From an uncultured Flavobacteriales bacterium (GTDB taxonomy: Bacteria; Bacteroidota; Bacteroidia; Flavobacteriales_D; Sanyastnellaceae): 64,000 nucleotides of DNA. The position numbers and the translations under genes were made by a program. The DNA lies in assembly GCA_938074325.1 (NCBI GenBank), contig CALJFZ010000017.1:62001-126000 (forward strand). Reading direction: 5' to 3'. The notes under the pieces are model-generated. The model searched no databases. It was not told the origin of the DNA and worked only from the letters and a program-made list of their open reading frames with translations. Positions 38,301 to 46,751 of the stretch are shown here, piece after piece. Position 1 is the first letter of the stretch, and every line of letters begins with the position of its first letter.

Positions 38301-41110
38301 ACAGCGCGCCTCAAGGTTCTGAGGTCGGTGTACAAACGGTGGAGAGCGGAGAGCAGCCTTGGATTCAGTCCTTCAGCCACAATGCGGACATCGCTGGACA
38401 GGACTTCACGATCAACGATTCTTATGGAGGTGCGTGGTTTGTGACCAACGGATCTGCAAACGGCTTGCCTGATGCAGACAACCAGCGCGTGCTCTTCATG
38501 CAGTTGACCACCAGCGGTGCGATTTCTGGTACCATGAACGCCCAGATCTTCGCAGAAGGCAATGGCGATAATGAGATCTTCAAGACATTCGCATTCGACG
38601 GACCGGGTACTTACTCTGCTCAGGGCGAGTCGGAAGGCGGTGTAGGCAACGCGTGCGGCTGTACAGATGCCAGCGCTGACAACTACGACTTAGGCGCTGA
38701 GTACGATGACGGTGGATGCATCTACTACGGATGTTTGGACGCGGAAGCGTGCAACTACGATGAAGAGGCGAACACCGACGATGAGTCTTGCTACTTCTTA
38801 GTAGAGGGCTATGATTGCGATGGTGTTTGTCTGCAGGACGCCGATGGCGATGGTGTATGTGATCCATTCGAAGTGGTGGGTTGCCAGGACGCAACTGCTT
38901 GCAACTACAATGATGCAGCGACGGATTCAGCTGACTGCACATACCCTGATGGCGTATGCGACACATGTTCTGGTGAGACCGACGGTACAGGAATGGTTGT
39001 GGAAAACGATGCCGATGGCGACGGAATCTGTGACGGGGACGAAGTGGTCGGTTGCCAAGATGAAACCGCGTGCAACTTCTTGCCAACGGCGACAGATGAA
39101 GGCGCCTGTGACTTCTGCTCATGCTTGGGCAACACGTCATCCATTGCAGGCTACAACATCATTACCGAGGTTGTTGCAGAACACACAGAAGGTGAATTGG
39201 CTGGCATGAAGACATACCAAGTGTTCTTGTCAACGCCGGCTGCGGATGATGTATTGACCGCGGTGGTAGGTGATCAAGAATTCGCCTTGAACTTGTCAAG
39301 CACAACTTCATTCTACCAACACCCAGGTGGAGGTGTGACACCGGAAGGATTGAGCGAGGCCATGATTGCTGTGGCGCCTGAATTGGCCTTCGATTCATAC
39401 GTTACCATCGGGTTGAGTGGCCCAGCAACTTCTGCTGACGAAATGAACGCGGGCATCGTCCCAGGACCATGGTCTGCATCATTCGAAGCCGGCGGTCCTG
39501 TGAACGTCAACGATGAATTCGGAGGCGGTTGGTACGTTGTTCCAGACGCTGCAAACGCAGTGGTCGGCGCCGACGGACGCATTTTGGTTGCTCAGTTGAC
39601 TACAGATGGCCAGATCAGCGGTTCTTTCCGAGCTCAGGTATTCCCAGAAGGAAACTTGGATGACGATGACCGTGTGGACTTGACCTTCCTCAGCGCGAAC
39701 TGTGGATGCACGAACCCAGCGGCTCCAAACTTCGATCCGGAAGCGGACTTCGATCCAAACGATGAGTGCATCGATCCAATTGAAGGATGTACTGACGCTG
39801 CAGCGTGTAACTACGATGCAGAGGCCAGCTCAGACAACGGTTCTTGCACATACGCTGAAGCAGGCTACGACTGCGATGGAAACTGCTTGAACGACGCGGA
39901 CGGCGACGGTGTATGCGACGAGTTTGAAGTTGCGGGATGCCAAGATGAAGCGGCTTGTAACTACAACGCTGATGCTACAGACAGCGACGACTCATGCACA
40001 TACGCTGAAGCAGGCTACGACTGCGACGGTAACTGCCTGAACGACGCGGACGGCGACGGTGTATGCGACGAGTTCGAAGTAGCCGGTTGCCAAGACGAAG
40101 CGGCTTGTAACTACGATGCTGACGCTACGGACAGCAACGACTCATGCACATATGCTGAAGCAGGCTACGACTGCGACGGCAACTGCTTGAACGACGCGGA
40201 CGGCGACGGTGTATGCGACGAGTTCGAGATTGCTGGCTGCCAAGACGAGGCTGCTTGTAACTACAACGCCGATGCTACGGACAGCGACGACTCATGCACC
40301 TATGCTGAAGCAGGCTACGACTGCGACGGCAACTGCTTGAACGACGCGGACGGCGACGGTGTATGCGACGAGTTCGAAGTGTTTGGATGTACGCACCCAG
40401 ATGCATGCAACTACGACGCGGACGCGACAGAGGACGACGGTTCGTGTGACTTCGCTGCCATGGGCTACGATTGCGACGGCAACTGCTTGAGCGATGTAGA
40501 CGGCGACGGCGTGTGCGACGAATTCGAAGTTGCTGGATGTACGTACACTTCAGCTGATAACTACGACATGGGTGCGACCGACGACGACGGTTCTTGCCTC
40601 TTCGCAGGTTGCCAAGACGAGGAAGCGTTCAACTTCAACGCCTACGCGAACACGGATGGCGATTGCGCTAACGCTCCGATCGCCGACTTCAATGGTGACG
40701 GTGTGGTGCAGAACCAGGACTTGCTCGACTTCTTGTTGGCCTACGGTCAGACCGGCCCAGTATGGGGTGGTGTTGAATGGGTCCAGGAAGCATGTAACGT
40801 GGTCGCGACTCCACTCGAGGACCTCTACACGCCAGTAGACTACTGCGCGGCTGAGAGCCCAGCGGAGGTATGCGCTGAGATGGGATGTACATACCCATTG
40901 GCTAGCAACTACGACCCAGCAGCTACCGTTGAAAGCGGTGACTGTGTCTGGACGGGATGTACGGATGCGGAAGCGCTGAACTACAACCCAGTAGCCAACT
41001 TGGACGACGATACCTGTACGTACCAGATCTGCCCAGACTTCAATGGCGACGGTCAGGTACAAGCGCAAGACTTGCTTGATTTCTTGCTCGCTTGGGGTAC
41101 CACCTACTAA
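29327..41110 (+). CDS. Giant secreted acidic Cys-rich repeat protein (3927 aa) with six ~190-aa modules and C-terminal dockerin-like motifs
   Basis: The N-terminus ([20 protein letters not shown]) is a signal peptide. The rest is modular. About 61 units of ~20 residues follow the pattern G-C-T-D-x-x-A-C-N-Y-x-x-x-A-T-x-x-D-G-S-C (hand count). They alternate with '[20 protein letters not shown]'-type segments, whose D-x-D-x-D-G runs look like calcium-binding loops of thrombospondin type 3/EF-hand kind, and, mostly in the first third, with ~11 '[20 protein letters not shown]'-type segments. Six copies of a larger module (starts at 29384, 30614, 32291, 36938, 38042 and 39149) interrupt the arrays. 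The C-terminus has two '[19 protein letters not shown]' motifs; I see no T9SS sorting domain. Even Cys spacing suggests a disulfide-rich, calcium-stabilised rod, so an adhesin, stalk or matrix protein is likely, but function is not known. A terminator follows directly. Confidence 0.9.
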   Translation: MSRILLLCAGILFSGLTFGQYSLTVSEHATDIVPGQTTYRVYIDMVNPADFLSSVYGNDADPLSFSTSDGFYNDPLGATVASGINPAFITFFPTIGADSWITIGIDSQNTGDEVAISTVEDAAQPYVAAFGATSDLNGQDILLDTQTGGAWYVLNNTPNGLPNADLQVLVMQFTTTGTFDGLLNVQIFENGDGSTDIRKSIAFDGVGTFFAEGEGGGGTDPVLGCTDSSACNFDADATEDDGSCLQLDECGICGGDGIADGACDCDGNVLDECGVCGGNGIADGACDCDGNGPDAGYDCDGNCLNDADGDGTCDEFEVAGCTDSAACNYNSDATDDDGSCLALDECGVCGGDGIADGACDCDGNVEDALGVCGGDCTADANGNGICDSDELAGCTDSAACNYNADATEDDGSCDFCSCAGEPAGGEALSGYTLTVEEHAMDIVPGLTTYRIYVDLVNTDDFLSSVYGNDADALSISTDDGFYNDPLGATVASGINPAFVAFFPTIGADSWITIGIDSQNTGNEVAISTVEDPNQPYVAAFGATDASNGQDILLNTQTGGAWYVLNNTPNGLPDANGRVLVMQLTTSAGLSGTLPVQIFENGDGVNDLRKTFTFDGVGTFTAEGEGGAGTGGNACGCTDENASNYDPNAQYDDGSCELNVPGCTDDTACNFNEDATEDDGSCLQLDECGVCGGEGIAEGACDCDGNGPVAGYDCDGNCLADADGDGVCDEFEVAGCTDAEACNYDVNATDDDGSCLAFDECGICGGDGIADGACDCDGNGPAAGYDCDGNCLNDADGDGICDGFEVAGCTDSAACNYNANATEDDGSCLQSDECGVCGGNGIADGACDCDGNGPAAGYDCDGNCLNDADGDGTCDEFEVAGCTDSAACNYDANATEEDGSCLELDECGVCGGDGIAEGTCDCDGNGPEAGYDCEGNCLADGDGDGICDEFEVGGCDDEAACNYDANATDNDGSCDYCSCGGESTGGASSGYTLTVEEHAADIVPGLTTYRLYVNLVNTDDFLSSVYGNDADPLSISTDAGFYNDPLGATVASGINPAFLGFFPTIGADSWITIGIDSQNVGDEVAISTVEDSAQPYVASFGATDASNGQDILLDTQTGGAWYVLNNTPNGLPDANGRVLIMQLTTSAGLSGTLPVQIFENGDGANDLRKTFTFDGVGTFNAVGESGGSTGGNACGCTDESATNYDPTASYDDGSCEYVVPGCTDETACNYNADANEDDGSCLQEDECGVCGGDGIAEGACDCDGNGPEAGYDCDGNCLNDADGDGVCDEFEVAGCTDASACNYDENATDDDGSCLQLDECGVCGGQGIAEGACDCDGTLPEAGYDCEGNCVNDADGDGVCDEFEESGCTDSSACNYNSNATEDDGSCTYAEASYDCDGNCLNDADADGVCDEFEVAGCDDEAACNYDANATDNDGSCEYADSGYDCAGNCLADADGDGICDPFEVAGCQDEGACNYNADATDDDGSCTYAESGYDCDGNCLADADGDGVCDEFEVAGCADASACNYDVNATDEDGSCTYADAGYDCDGNCLADADNDGICDPFEVAGCQDENACNYDAEATDSDDSCVYAETSYDCDGNCLNDADGDGVCNEFEVAGCTDDAACNYDPNATEEDGTCAELDECGVCGGSGIPEGACDCDGTQPEFAYDCDGNCINDTDGDGICDELEFPGCTDADASNYDAEATYDDGSCEYAGCLVSFACNYDPSWDVLDFSACDFTSCVGCTDEAACNYEADNTQDNGSCEYAEAGYDCEGNCLNDADGDGVCDEFEVFGCTDPSNPGYDVNATEDDGSCLTAGCTLEEACNYDETAGYLDIDACEFDSCAGCTDAAACNYDATATLDDDSCEYPELDFLDCEGNCLNDADGDGVCNELEIAGCTDPNSDSYMPQATDEDGSCIYLGCTASSACNFDPTANFNDGSCDFESCVGCGDEAACNYDANVLFSNAALCDYPEDGYDCDGNCLADADGDGICDEFETAGCTDETACNYNEDATDSNDSCDFSCYGCTISASCNYDPTATVNDGSCDFESCVGCTNAAACNYDPTATISANGLCDFPASPFEDCDGNCLNDADGDGVCDEQEIYGCTTPGVGYDPFATEDDGSCPVGGCIIPSPVFACNYDPNADYLIFSMCIDPPCTGGMMAGSPTPMGMVTGGCMDFFACNFDPSATEDDGSCEYTSCLGCTLEDACNYDEDAVYNDGSCEYESCAIGGCDNAIACNYNPEATFNDGSCEYTSCLGCTDEAAANYDPAATIEDNSCEFPGCVFPAACNYDSGANANDGSCEYTSCAGCMDAAACNFDSTATISDFASCEFPEAGYGCDGNCLADVDGDGVCDEFEVAGCTDATADNYDGNATDDDGSCAYPVFGCTVPAACNFNPAATDNDGSCEFTSCAGCLDAAACNFDGEATTGDNSLCEFPAPNYDCDGNCLNDADGDGICDEADSCSDTMACNYDDPANGSCLTLDICGECGGAGIDTDGDGVCDSLEVDGCTDELACNYDAAATEEDGSCSFCGCETTAANFEGYEVFVEPFMVHTSGELAGLTTYRLYLETPNPTDLVTSFTGNSEWPLELNTTTSFYQHPAGGWSAEFLSDAVVGFFPDVIYDSYVTLNLDAPAQSPALNPTALPGSWTTEFGAGDNIMIDDFAGSGWYVTPDGANTAVDANNRVFLAQLTTDGIIYGQFRVQVFPEGDNINDERVDLSFVQQLCNGCTDEAACNYNAGANSDDGSCIYEASEYVDCDGVCFNDEDGDGVCDEEEVAGCTDAAACNYDADATYDDGSCEFLISDSYDCDGNCLLDTDGDGVCNQDEILGCTDAVACNYNNQASEEDGSCFYAESGYDCDGNCLNDTDGDGVCDEFEIAGCTDPTACNYDAANSEEDGSCDFCSCGDPVTNYTMTVEEHAVDGIAGTTTYRFYIDMENPTDFLSAMYGTSVDPMVLSTENGFYNDDFGAVSADGIQPAFFAIFPSLEYDSWVTIGIDSAPQGSEVGVQTVESGEQPWIQSFSHNADIAGQDFTINDSYGGAWFVTNGSANGLPDADNQRVLFMQLTTSGAISGTMNAQIFAEGNGDNEIFKTFAFDGPGTYSAQGESEGGVGNACGCTDASADNYDLGAEYDDGGCIYYGCLDAEACNYDEEANTDDESCYFLVEGYDCDGVCLQDADGDGVCDPFEVVGCQDATACNYNDAATDSADCTYPDGVCDTCSGETDGTGMVVENDADGDGICDGDEVVGCQDETACNFLPTATDEGACDFCSCLGNTSSIAGYNIITEVVAEHTEGELAGMKTYQVFLSTPAADDVLTAVVGDQEFALNLSSTTSFYQHPGGGVTPEGLSEAMIAVAPELAFDSYVTIGLSGPATSADEMNAGIVPGPWSASFEAGGPVNVNDEFGGGWYVVPDAANAVVGADGRILVAQLTTDGQISGSFRAQVFPEGNLDDDDRVDLTFLSANCGCTNPAAPNFDPEADFDPNDECIDPIEGCTDAAACNYDAEASSDNGSCTYAEAGYDCDGNCLNDADGDGVCDEFEVAGCQDEAACNYNADATDSDDSCTYAEAGYDCDGNCLNDADGDGVCDEFEVAGCQDEAACNYDADATDSNDSCTYAEAGYDCDGNCLNDADGDGVCDEFEIAGCQDEAACNYNADATDSDDSCTYAEAGYDCDGNCLNDADGDGVCDEFEVFGCTHPDACNYDADATEDDGSCDFAAMGYDCDGNCLSDVDGDGVCDEFEVAGCTYTSADNYDMGATDDDGSCLFAGCQDEEAFNFNAYANTDGDCANAPIADFNGDGVVQNQDLLDFLLAYGQTGPVWGGVEWVQEACNVVATPLEDLYTPVDYCAAESPAEVCAEMGCTYPLASNYDPAATVESGDCVWTGCTDAEALNYNPVANLDDDTCTYQICPDFNGDGQVQAQDLLDFLLAWGTTY
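29384..29955 (+). repeat. Giant ORF module copy 1 (subfamily A)
   Basis: Begins '[20 protein letters not shown]' and contains '[18 protein letters not shown]' and '[17 protein letters not shown]'. The fold is not recognised; it looks all-beta. Confidence 0.75.
30614..31185 (+). repeat. Giant ORF module copy 2 (subfamily A)
   Basis: Begins '[20 protein letters not shown]'; very close in protein sequence to copies 1 and 3 but with many synonymous base differences. Confidence 0.75.
32291..32865 (+). repeat. Giant ORF module copy 3 (subfamily A)
   Basis: Begins '[20 protein letters not shown]' and ends around '[12 protein letters not shown]'; nearest relative is copy 2. Confidence 0.75.
36938..37480 (+). 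repeat. Giant ORF module copy 4 (subfamily B)
   Basis: Begins '[20 protein letters not shown]' and contains '[12 protein letters not shown]'-like ('[14 protein letters not shown]') and '[14 protein letters not shown]' segments. It is clearly related to copy 6 and more distantly to the A copies. Confidence 0.7.
38042..38620 (+). repeat. Giant ORF module copy 5 (subfamily A, divergent)
   Basis: Begins '[20 protein letters not shown]' and contains '[18 protein letters not shown]' and '[20 protein letters not shown]'. Confidence 0.72.
39149..39697 (+). repeat. Giant ORF module copy 6 (subfamily B)
   Basis: Begins '[20 protein letters not shown]' and contains '[18 protein letters not shown]' and '[18 protein letters not shown]'; pairs with copy 4. 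Confidence 0.7.
39847..40396 (+). repeat. Near-identical 150-bp tandem repeat, about 3.7 copies
   Basis: The 50-residue unit '[20 protein letters not shown]...' ending in 'ATDSDDSC' recurs at exactly 150-bp steps (39847, 39997, 40147, 40297). The copies differ at only a limited number of bases, unlike the older repeats elsewhere in the gene. The last copy breaks off into '[10 protein letters not shown]'. Confidence 0.85.
40685..40756 (+). other. Dockerin-like/EF-hand motif 1 in the giant ORF
   Basis: '[20 protein letters not shown]' has the D-x-N-G-D-G-x-V calcium loop followed by the D-L-L-x-F-L-L-A helix of dockerin type I halves. Confidence 0.65.
41036..41107 (+). other. Dockerin-like/EF-hand motif 2 at the extreme C-terminus of the giant ORF
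   Basis: '[20 protein letters not shown]' repeats motif 1 and ends the protein four residues later. The two halves are 351 bp apart with Cys-rich units between them, unlike the close pairing in true dockerins. Confidence 0.65.
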
Positions 41111-41132
41111 GCCGAACACAAAACGACCAATG

Positions 41133-41170
41133 CGGGCCGCCTTTCGACAGAAGGGTGGCCCGTTTTGTTT
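41133..41170 (+). terminator. Intrinsic terminator of the giant gene
   Basis: CGGGCCGCC and GGTGGCCCG pair as a 9-bp stem (one G.T pair) around a ~12-nt loop and are followed by TTTTGTTT. It starts 23 nt after the stop codon and its T-tract overlaps the -33 element of the next gene. Confidence 0.72.
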
Positions 41171-41199
41171 GGCGGCCCTTCTCCAGCATCCTACTTTTG
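41168..41199 (+). promoter_or_regulatory. Complete Bacteroidetes-type promoter (-33 TTTG, -7 TACTTTTG) for the YncE-like gene
   Basis: TTTG at 41168-41171 and TACTTTTG at 41192-41199 are separated by 20 nt, within the TTTG-N17-23-TAnnTTTG consensus. The -7 box ends 17 nt before the ATG at 41217, predicting a leader of only about 10 nt. Confidence 0.62.
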
Positions 41200-41216
41200 T
41201 CGGAAACAGCAGCAGC

Positions 41217-42413
41217 ATGAAAAAAGGGATACAACTCGCGGCGTTCAGCGCCTTGATGATGGTAGGGTTTTGGGCGAAAGCACAGGATTACGTTCACCAG
41301 GTCTTCGTTTTGAATGAAGGGTGGTCAGACTGGCAGACAGGCGAGGTGTTGGTTCCGCCGACCATTGGTGTTTATAATCCCGCGCTGCAGGTGTACGAGG
41401 TCGTCGATACGGTGGAGAGTGCCGGATTCATTTCGGACGCAATCATCGTAGGGGGGGCGCTCTTCATCGCTGCCGATGGTCAGATTCTCAAGTACGACGC
41501 AGATAGTTATGCATTGCTTGCGAGCACGGAAATAGTTGGCGTTCGTCAACTGGCCGAACACAATGGCCTGATTTATGCGACTCGAGGAGAGGTGGATGAA
41601 TCGGGAATGAACCTGCCCTTGGACACTTACCTCCAGTGGTTTCACGCAGACGATTTGACTTGGGCAGGTGAATTGACCACCAGTAACGGTCCTGCTTTTG
41701 CGACCGAAGGGTTGGCTTGGAAAGGAGACAAACTCTACATCGGCATCAACAACGCCTTCGATTGGGGCAACGAGGTGGGCTTCATCGGCGAATGGGATGT
41801 TGTCACTGATGCCTATGTCGAGTATGATTTGGGAGAAGAGGGGAAGAATCCGAATCGCCTATTCGTGGAGGACAATCAAGTTGTGACCGTGAACAACCGG
41901 GACTACGGGTCTTCTTCGCTGAGTGCTTTGAACGCCAACGGTGAGGCGGAGACGCATGTCGTAGCGGATGCCACGGCCGGTTGCTTGGCAGCCGCGGTAC
42001 ACGATGGTGAACTGAAATACCAAATCACCGGTGAAGGAGCTGTGCGTGTTTCAGCGTTGGATAACCTTGCCAATTCTACGGCTTGGATTGAAGAAGCCCC
42101 CGCTTACTATGGGGTGGCCATTGATCCTATCTCTGGCAACTGGTATGGTTCTGTTACGGATTACAGTACGTATGGATTGGTTGAAATCCGCGATCAGGAA
42201 GGTGCCCTGCTCCAAAGCTTCGGTTGCGGCGTGAGTCCCGGGGTTATCTGCATGGACGTGCGCAACGCATCGAATATCGCTGTCTTGCCTCAACCTGCAG
42301 TGCCGTCTTCGCAAACGATTGATATCCTCGGTCGGGCTCTGCCCGGTGTTCGCGGAATGAATGGGATCTACCTCGACGAGCAGGGGCGCAAGCGACTTGA
42401 GTGGGGGTGGTGA
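41217..42413 (+). CDS. Secreted YncE-like beta-propeller protein
   Basis: Start taken at the ATG at 41217 (MKKGIQLAAFSALMMVGFWAKAQ), a clear signal peptide; the track's longer ORF begins inside the giant gene. The 398-aa product resembles the YncE/DUF5074-type surface propellers of Bacteroidota: 'QVFVLNEGWSDWQTGEV' near the N-terminus, then repeated 'G.L...ADGQILKYDADS' and 'EGLAWKGDKLYIGIN' blade segments. The end ('QTIDILGRALPGVRGMNGIY') looks like a shortened T9SS type A tail. Ligand unknown. It is convergent with the UbiA gene (10-nt gap). Confidence 0.7.
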   Translation: MKKGIQLAAFSALMMVGFWAKAQDYVHQVFVLNEGWSDWQTGEVLVPPTIGVYNPALQVYEVVDTVESAGFISDAIIVGGALFIAADGQILKYDADSYALLASTEIVGVRQLAEHNGLIYATRGEVDESGMNLPLDTYLQWFHADDLTWAGELTTSNGPAFATEGLAWKGDKLYIGINNAFDWGNEVGFIGEWDVVTDAYVEYDLGEEGKNPNRLFVEDNQVVTVNNRDYGSSSLSALNANGEAETHVVADATAGCLAAAVHDGELKYQITGEGAVRVSALDNLANSTAWIEEAPAYYGVAIDPISGNWYGSVTDYSTYGLVEIRDQEGALLQSFGCGVSPGVICMDVRNASNIAVLPQPAVPSSQTIDILGRALPGVRGMNGIYLDEQGRKRLEWGW

Positions 42414-42423
42414 TCCGTTGAGA

Positions 42424-43341
42424 TCACAGCATTCCAGCGAGGTACAAGAGTCCTCCGGCTAGCGTGAGCTTTTGCCAGGCTGATACCGAAGCTATTTGAC
42501 CACGGGTCAACTGAAGGTGGACCGCAGCGTATGGCAAAACGAAAAACAATGGCGAAACCGGCCGGTGCATCCATTGGTACGATGCCCACCAGGCCGCACC
42601 TATGAGTATCCATCCAATCCAATGGAGAACCTGGAGCAAGGACTGGGTGCGTTTCTCTCCCCAGCGCACAGGTAAGGTGTCGTATCCTGCCTCTCCATCG
42701 CCCGAGGCGTCTTGCCAATCCTTTGTGATTTCTCTAAGCACAGTTACGTAGCCCGAGAGGCCTACATAGGCAAGCAACACTCCTCCATGGACAGAACCGA
42801 GCCATTGAAGGGATGCAGCTATCTCGTTAGGGGCATGCAGTAACACGCACCAGAGCGGCAATTGCGCTACGGAGGCAGCAATCACCAAATTACCGCGCAA
42901 GAACCGGCGCTTGAACCAGGGCGAATACCCCCAAAGCAATGTGCCCAACACCGCCATCCACGCCAATGGGACCAACGTGCCGGCAGCCCAACAAACTCCA
43001 CATGTGGCCAAGATGGAAACACCGGTTAAAGCGTAATTGAGGGCCATTGTTTGGCGGCGCGTAATGACGCGTCCCACCAAGGCGCGGTCCGGTCGATTCA
43101 CGCGGTCTTCTGCCACGTCGAAATAGTCATTGATGACGTTAGCTCCGGCGGCCAATGTCGCCATGGCCAAAGTTCCCAATGCGAATACACCCAGTGTTTC
43201 AGGTTGCTCCCAGAGCGGAGACAGCAAGGCCTCTGAGATCAGGTACATGGCCACAACGATCATCAATACGTTCCAAGGACGCGTCAATCGCACACCGGCC
43301 CAGATGGCCGATTCGGTAACCAGCCGGGGAGGTTTAGCCAT
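42424..43341 (-). CDS. UbiA-family prenyltransferase
   Basis: A 305-aa polytopic inner-membrane enzyme that transfers a prenyl chain from a diphosphate to an acceptor. The two Asp-rich Mg-diphosphate motifs are visible: 'NVINDYFDVAEDRVNRPDRA' (N-D-x-x-D-x-x-x-D) around residue 70 and 'REITKDWQDASGDGEAGYDT' around residue 205. This branch in Bacteroidota is often annotated as geranylgeranylglycerol-phosphate geranylgeranyltransferase or as a quinone/heme-type UbiA; the substrate cannot be fixed here. It overlaps the asparaginase-like gene by 8 nt and closes the minus operon that starts with the RND exporter. Confidence 0.82.
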   Translation of the reverse strand: MAKPPRLVTESAIWAGVRLTRPWNVLMIVVAMYLISEALLSPLWEQPETLGVFALGTLAMATLAAGANVINDYFDVAEDRVNRPDRALVGRVITRRQTMALNYALTGVSILATCGVCWAAGTLVPLAWMAVLGTLLWGYSPWFKRRFLRGNLVIAASVAQLPLWCVLLHAPNEIAASLQWLGSVHGGVLLAYVGLSGYVTVLREITKDWQDASGDGEAGYDTLPVRWGEKRTQSLLQVLHWIGWILIGAAWWASYQWMHRPVSPLFFVLPYAAVHLQLTRGQIASVSAWQKLTLAGGLLYLAGML

Positions 43342-44335
43342 GGCTTGCGTCTATGAGTTGGCGGTCAATTGCTGCGCCAGCAGTGACTCTTCGGTGCGCC
43401 GCATAATTGAATCCTCCGTGAATGGCGTGTCCGCCTACTTGCCCATCGCGTCCAAGCGCCAAATACCCCACTTGCAAGTCGTCGGTAGGCATGGTTCGCA
43501 TGATGCGTTGAACGGCTTCGTCGCATGCTTCTTGGGGAGTGGCGCCTTGCCGCATCAACTCCACCACGAGGAAAGAACCGACGGTGCGCATCACCGCTTC
43601 GCCGAGCCCTGTAGCAGTTGCTCCGCCTACGGCGCCGTCAACGTACAAGCCCGCGCCGATGATGGGGCTATCGCCCACACGTCCGTGCATTTTGTAGGCC
43701 AATCCACTGGTCGTGCATCCACCGGCCAACCGCCCCTCGTGGTCAAGCGCCAACAAGCCGATGGTGTCGTGGTTTTCAATGTTGATGACGGGTTTGTAAT
43801 CAGAGGTTTTTCGCCAATTTTCCCAGGCCTCTCGGGCCTTTGGGGTCAGCAACTCTGTTTTCGGCATGCCCAACTCACGTGCGTATTGTTCGGCGCCGGC
43901 CCCAGCGAGCATCACGTGGGGGGTGTCCTCCATGACATGACGGGCCAATGAAATCGGATGGGCAACGTCCTGCACAAAACAGACCGAACCGGCGTTTTGC
44001 GTGTGGTCCATGATGCACGCATCGAGGGTCACATGGCCGTCGCGATCGGGCAGCCCTCCGATGCCCACACTCAATCCCTCGGCATCTGCCTCGACGAGTC
44101 GGGCCCCAGCTTCGATCATATCCAATGCCTGCCCCGTAGCATCCAATGCTTCAAAACCGGCGTCGTTCGCCAACATGCCGTGGTTCCAAGTGGAGACCAT
44201 GACGGCTTCGCCTGTTGCGACGGGAAGCGTTGGGATGCGGTTTTCGGACCAAGCGCGGTTCCACCAACTGCCGATGCCCATTGCACCAGCCAGAGCGGTT
44301 GCTTCTTGTAAAAATTTTCTGCGAGAAGATGCCAT
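43334..44335 (-). CDS. Tat-exported N4-(beta-N-acetylglucosaminyl)-L-asparaginase/isoaspartyl peptidase family Ntn hydrolase
   Basis: 333 aa with a twin-arginine signal (MASSRRKFLQEATALAGAMG), so it is folded before export. The Ntn nucleophile is Thr191 in 'NHDTIGLLALDHEGRLAGGC', the point of self-cleavage into alpha and beta chains; 'GRVGDSPIIGAGLYVDGAVG' and 'SATGLGEA'-like 'ATATGLGEAVMRT' are the family's substrate-binding segments. The family removes GlcNAc-Asn linkages from glycopeptides or hydrolyses Asn/isoAsp peptides; which applies is not decided by sequence. It begins 4 nt after the RND exporter stop and overlaps the UbiA gene. Confidence 0.87.
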   Translation of the reverse strand: MASSRRKFLQEATALAGAMGIGSWWNRAWSENRIPTLPVATGEAVMVSTWNHGMLANDAGFEALDATGQALDMIEAGARLVEADAEGLSVGIGGLPDRDGHVTLDACIMDHTQNAGSVCFVQDVAHPISLARHVMEDTPHVMLAGAGAEQYARELGMPKTELLTPKAREAWENWRKTSDYKPVINIENHDTIGLLALDHEGRLAGGCTTSGLAYKMHGRVGDSPIIGAGLYVDGAVGGATATGLGEAVMRTVGSFLVVELMRQGATPQEACDEAVQRIMRTMPTDDLQVGYLALGRDGQVGGHAIHGGFNYAAHRRVTAGAAIDRQLIDASHG

Positions 44336-44339
44336 GCAC

Positions 44340-46652
44340 CTAAGGTCGCAAAATTTTGCTTAGAAGACTTGGGCGATTTTTGGGAGTCCAGCGCAGCAAT
44401 TTGAGCACGAGCCAAGGGAGCACGAACAAGTCGGATACCACGGCGAGGAGTAAGGTCACGGAAATCAAGACGCCGATGTAAAAGGTTCCTAGGAAACTGC
44501 TCAAACTCAGGGTCATGAAACCGCCACAGAGGATGATGCTGGTGATGATGATGGCTTTGCCAGCACTTAGAAAGCTGGATTCCACAGCTTCTTGAAGCGA
44601 CCTTCCTTTGGCCAATTCTATGCGGAGTTTGCTGATGAAGTGGATCGTGTCGTCTACCGCAATGCCAAATGCAATGGTGAAGATGATGCTCGTAGAAAGC
44701 TTGAGGTCGATGTCCGACCAACCCATGATGCCTGCGATCATGAGCAGCGGGAGCATGTTCGGTATCAAGGAGATGACGACCATGGGCAGGTTGCGGAACA
44801 TCAGTCCCGAAATCAACGCGACAATCAAGAACGCAATGCTCAAGCCCAAGACCATGTCGCTGGCCAATGAGCCGACATTGAGGTCGATGAGCCGCGCGGT
44901 TCCTGTGACATGCAAATCCAAGGCGGAATCCGGATGATTTTCTTCAAACCAATTGAAGAAGGCTGCATCTTGAGTTCGGTAGTGCTGAGCACCGAGGTCA
45001 GGGAGTTTCCCAAAAATCCGCAAGGCATTAGTTTCTTGGTTGGCCACGAGTGCGAGCGGGTTACTGTCTTCAGCTCGGGACATGGCACGAACCATGCGGT
45101 CAATGTCGCGTTGACGTTTAGGGACGTTGTGGAAACGGGCCTGGTCGCCGTTGTTGAGTCGGTTGGCCTGTGCGAGGATTCTATCGCTGCTAACGATGGA
45201 GCCTACCCCATAAGCCGTTTCTAGGTAACGGGTGATAGAAGCCATTGTTTGCTGAACCTCGACCGAAAAGGGATCCACATCGTCAGGTACTTGAACGGCC
45301 AGTTCGTAGGGGCGAACGCCTGCGAACTCCCGTTCGAAAAAAGCAAATTCTTGCCGGAACGGATCGTCATCCGCCAGATCCTCCAGCAAGACATTGTCCA
45401 CTTGAATGCGACTCGTTCCCACCGCTGCCAGCGCCGTGAGGCCCACGGTTACCCCCATGATGAGCAAGGGCCGGCGCAACACGGTGGTCAACGTAGAACG
45501 CAGCCACTTGTTCCACAGCACACCGCTTCCTTCGTTGGACACTTGAGGCGCCGGGAACAGCATCATGATGGAGGGCAGAAGGGTAAAGGCCAATAAGTAC
45601 GCAATGCCCACGCCCGCGGCAGCGTACAAGCCGAAATCCCGAATCGGCACAACGGACGATGTAACCAAGGTCATGAAACCAACCGCAGTAGTCAGTGTGG
45701 TCAAAAAGGTGGCCAGACCGACTTCCTTAAAGGCTGCGTTTATGGCATCGAATTGGGGTTTTCCTTGCCTCAATTCTTCGTAATAACGCGAGAGGATGTG
45801 CACGACGTCGCTGATGCCCACGACGAAAATGATGGTGGGCAGGACGATGGTCATCACGTCTATGGATTTGCCCGTCATTTCCATGGTACCCAGGGTCCAT
45901 AGTCCGCTCAGCAGGACCACGAGCAGTGGAATGGTAATGCCCCAAATGCTTTGGAATGCCACCCACAGGAATACAACGAGGATGACCAACCCAATGCTCA
46001 CGAACAGGGCAACCTCGCGCTGCATGACGTCCACGTAGTATTTCTGGGCGACCGCCCGACCGGCAACGTGGGTGGGGTGTTCCCATTTGGACGTGAGGTT
46101 GGTGATGGCCACGGCTAAGCTGTCGCAGCCCTGTTTGGACAAGAGTTGCTTGTGCCGAATCTGGATGGCCAGTGCTGTTCCTTGCGTGGAAATAAACGCT
46201 CCATCCCAGGCGGGATGCCCTGATATCCGCAGGGAATCTGCGGCTAACTTTTCGCTGGCAGCATCGTCTTGCCAACGAAGCAACGGACGTTCTACAACCG
46301 TCAATCCCAGTTTCACAGGTTCATTTAACCGAGTTGGGCTGATGACCTGGTCCACGTAGGGCAGGCCTTCAAGTTCCGACACGTACTCATCGACCGTCGC
46401 TAAAAAGTCGGCATCGTAGATACTCGGGGCATGTTCAATGCCGACGATGAGGAAGTCGTTGTCCGATTCGAATTGCGAACGGAAGCCCAGGTAGAATTCC
46501 GTTTCGGGGTCATTCTGTGGGAAAAAGCTTTCGAAATCGTAGTCAAATCCGATTTGGGCCACGCGCCAACCCATCCATAGGGTTGCAACGCCGATCACGG
46601 CCAGCATCCACTTTGCGCGCGACTTCCAGATCTGAGGGATTTCGTGGGTCAT
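44340..46652 (-). CDS. RND-superfamily (MMPL/Patched-like) membrane exporter
   Basis: 770 aa with the duplicated RND topology: one N-terminal helix, a large periplasmic loop (to ~residue 210), five helices including 'LPTIIFVVGISDVVHILSRY', a second periplasmic loop (~420-590) and a final helix bundle with 'FTIAFGIAVDDTIHFISKL'. The two 'G-I-(S/A)-(V/D)-D' segments in the fourth helix of each half carry the acidic residues used in proton coupling. Family members export lipids, hopanoids or sterol-like molecules. It heads a minus operon with the asparaginase-like and UbiA genes; the link to isoprenoid chemistry through UbiA is only suggestive. Confidence 0.85.
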   Translation of the reverse strand: MTHEIPQIWKSRAKWMLAVIGVATLWMGWRVAQIGFDYDFESFFPQNDPETEFYLGFRSQFESDNDFLIVGIEHAPSIYDADFLATVDEYVSELEGLPYVDQVISPTRLNEPVKLGLTVVERPLLRWQDDAASEKLAADSLRISGHPAWDGAFISTQGTALAIQIRHKQLLSKQGCDSLAVAITNLTSKWEHPTHVAGRAVAQKYYVDVMQREVALFVSIGLVILVVFLWVAFQSIWGITIPLLVVLLSGLWTLGTMEMTGKSIDVMTIVLPTIIFVVGISDVVHILSRYYEELRQGKPQFDAINAAFKEVGLATFLTTLTTAVGFMTLVTSSVVPIRDFGLYAAAGVGIAYLLAFTLLPSIMMLFPAPQVSNEGSGVLWNKWLRSTLTTVLRRPLLIMGVTVGLTALAAVGTSRIQVDNVLLEDLADDDPFRQEFAFFEREFAGVRPYELAVQVPDDVDPFSVEVQQTMASITRYLETAYGVGSIVSSDRILAQANRLNNGDQARFHNVPKRQRDIDRMVRAMSRAEDSNPLALVANQETNALRIFGKLPDLGAQHYRTQDAAFFNWFEENHPDSALDLHVTGTARLIDLNVGSLASDMVLGLSIAFLIVALISGLMFRNLPMVVISLIPNMLPLLMIAGIMGWSDIDLKLSTSIIFTIAFGIAVDDTIHFISKLRIELAKGRSLQEAVESSFLSAGKAIIITSIILCGGFMTLSLSSFLGTFYIGVLISVTLLLAVVSDLFVLPWLVLKLLRWTPKNRPSLLSKILRP

Positions 46653-46696
46653 CGTTCTCCTAACAAGTCCTTTCCAATAGGGTTCTAGGTGTACAA

Positions 46697-46725
46697 TAAA
46701 AAACCCCGAACCTATGGGCTCGGGG
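46697..46725 (-). terminator. Intrinsic terminator of dnaK
   Basis: On the minus strand CCCCGAGCC-CATA-GGTTCGGGG (9-bp stem, one G.T pair) is followed by a T-tract. It lies 26 nt after the dnaK stop and 44 nt before the RND exporter start, separating the two transcripts. Confidence 0.8.
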
Positions 46726-46751
46726 CTTTCTGATTGCAGTGATTTCAGCGG

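Larger units (their letters stand above)
29990..41025 (+). repeat. Cys-rich 'GCTDxxACNY...DGSC' repeat arrays of the giant ORF
   Basis: By hand I count about 61 units spread over the interval in six blocks separated by the large modules. The most conserved positions are the three Cys, the Asn-Tyr/Phe pair and the acidic D-D-G-S-C end. Units in the 34.4-36.7 kb part are the most divergent (e.g. [28 protein letters not shown]), those at 39.8-40.4 kb the most alike. Confidence 0.85.

Noticed and set aside
29990-41025. Regularly spaced repeats resembling a CRISPR array
   Set aside because: Units are coding, variable at third positions and differ in spacing; no ~30-bp identical repeats with unique spacers and no cas genes.
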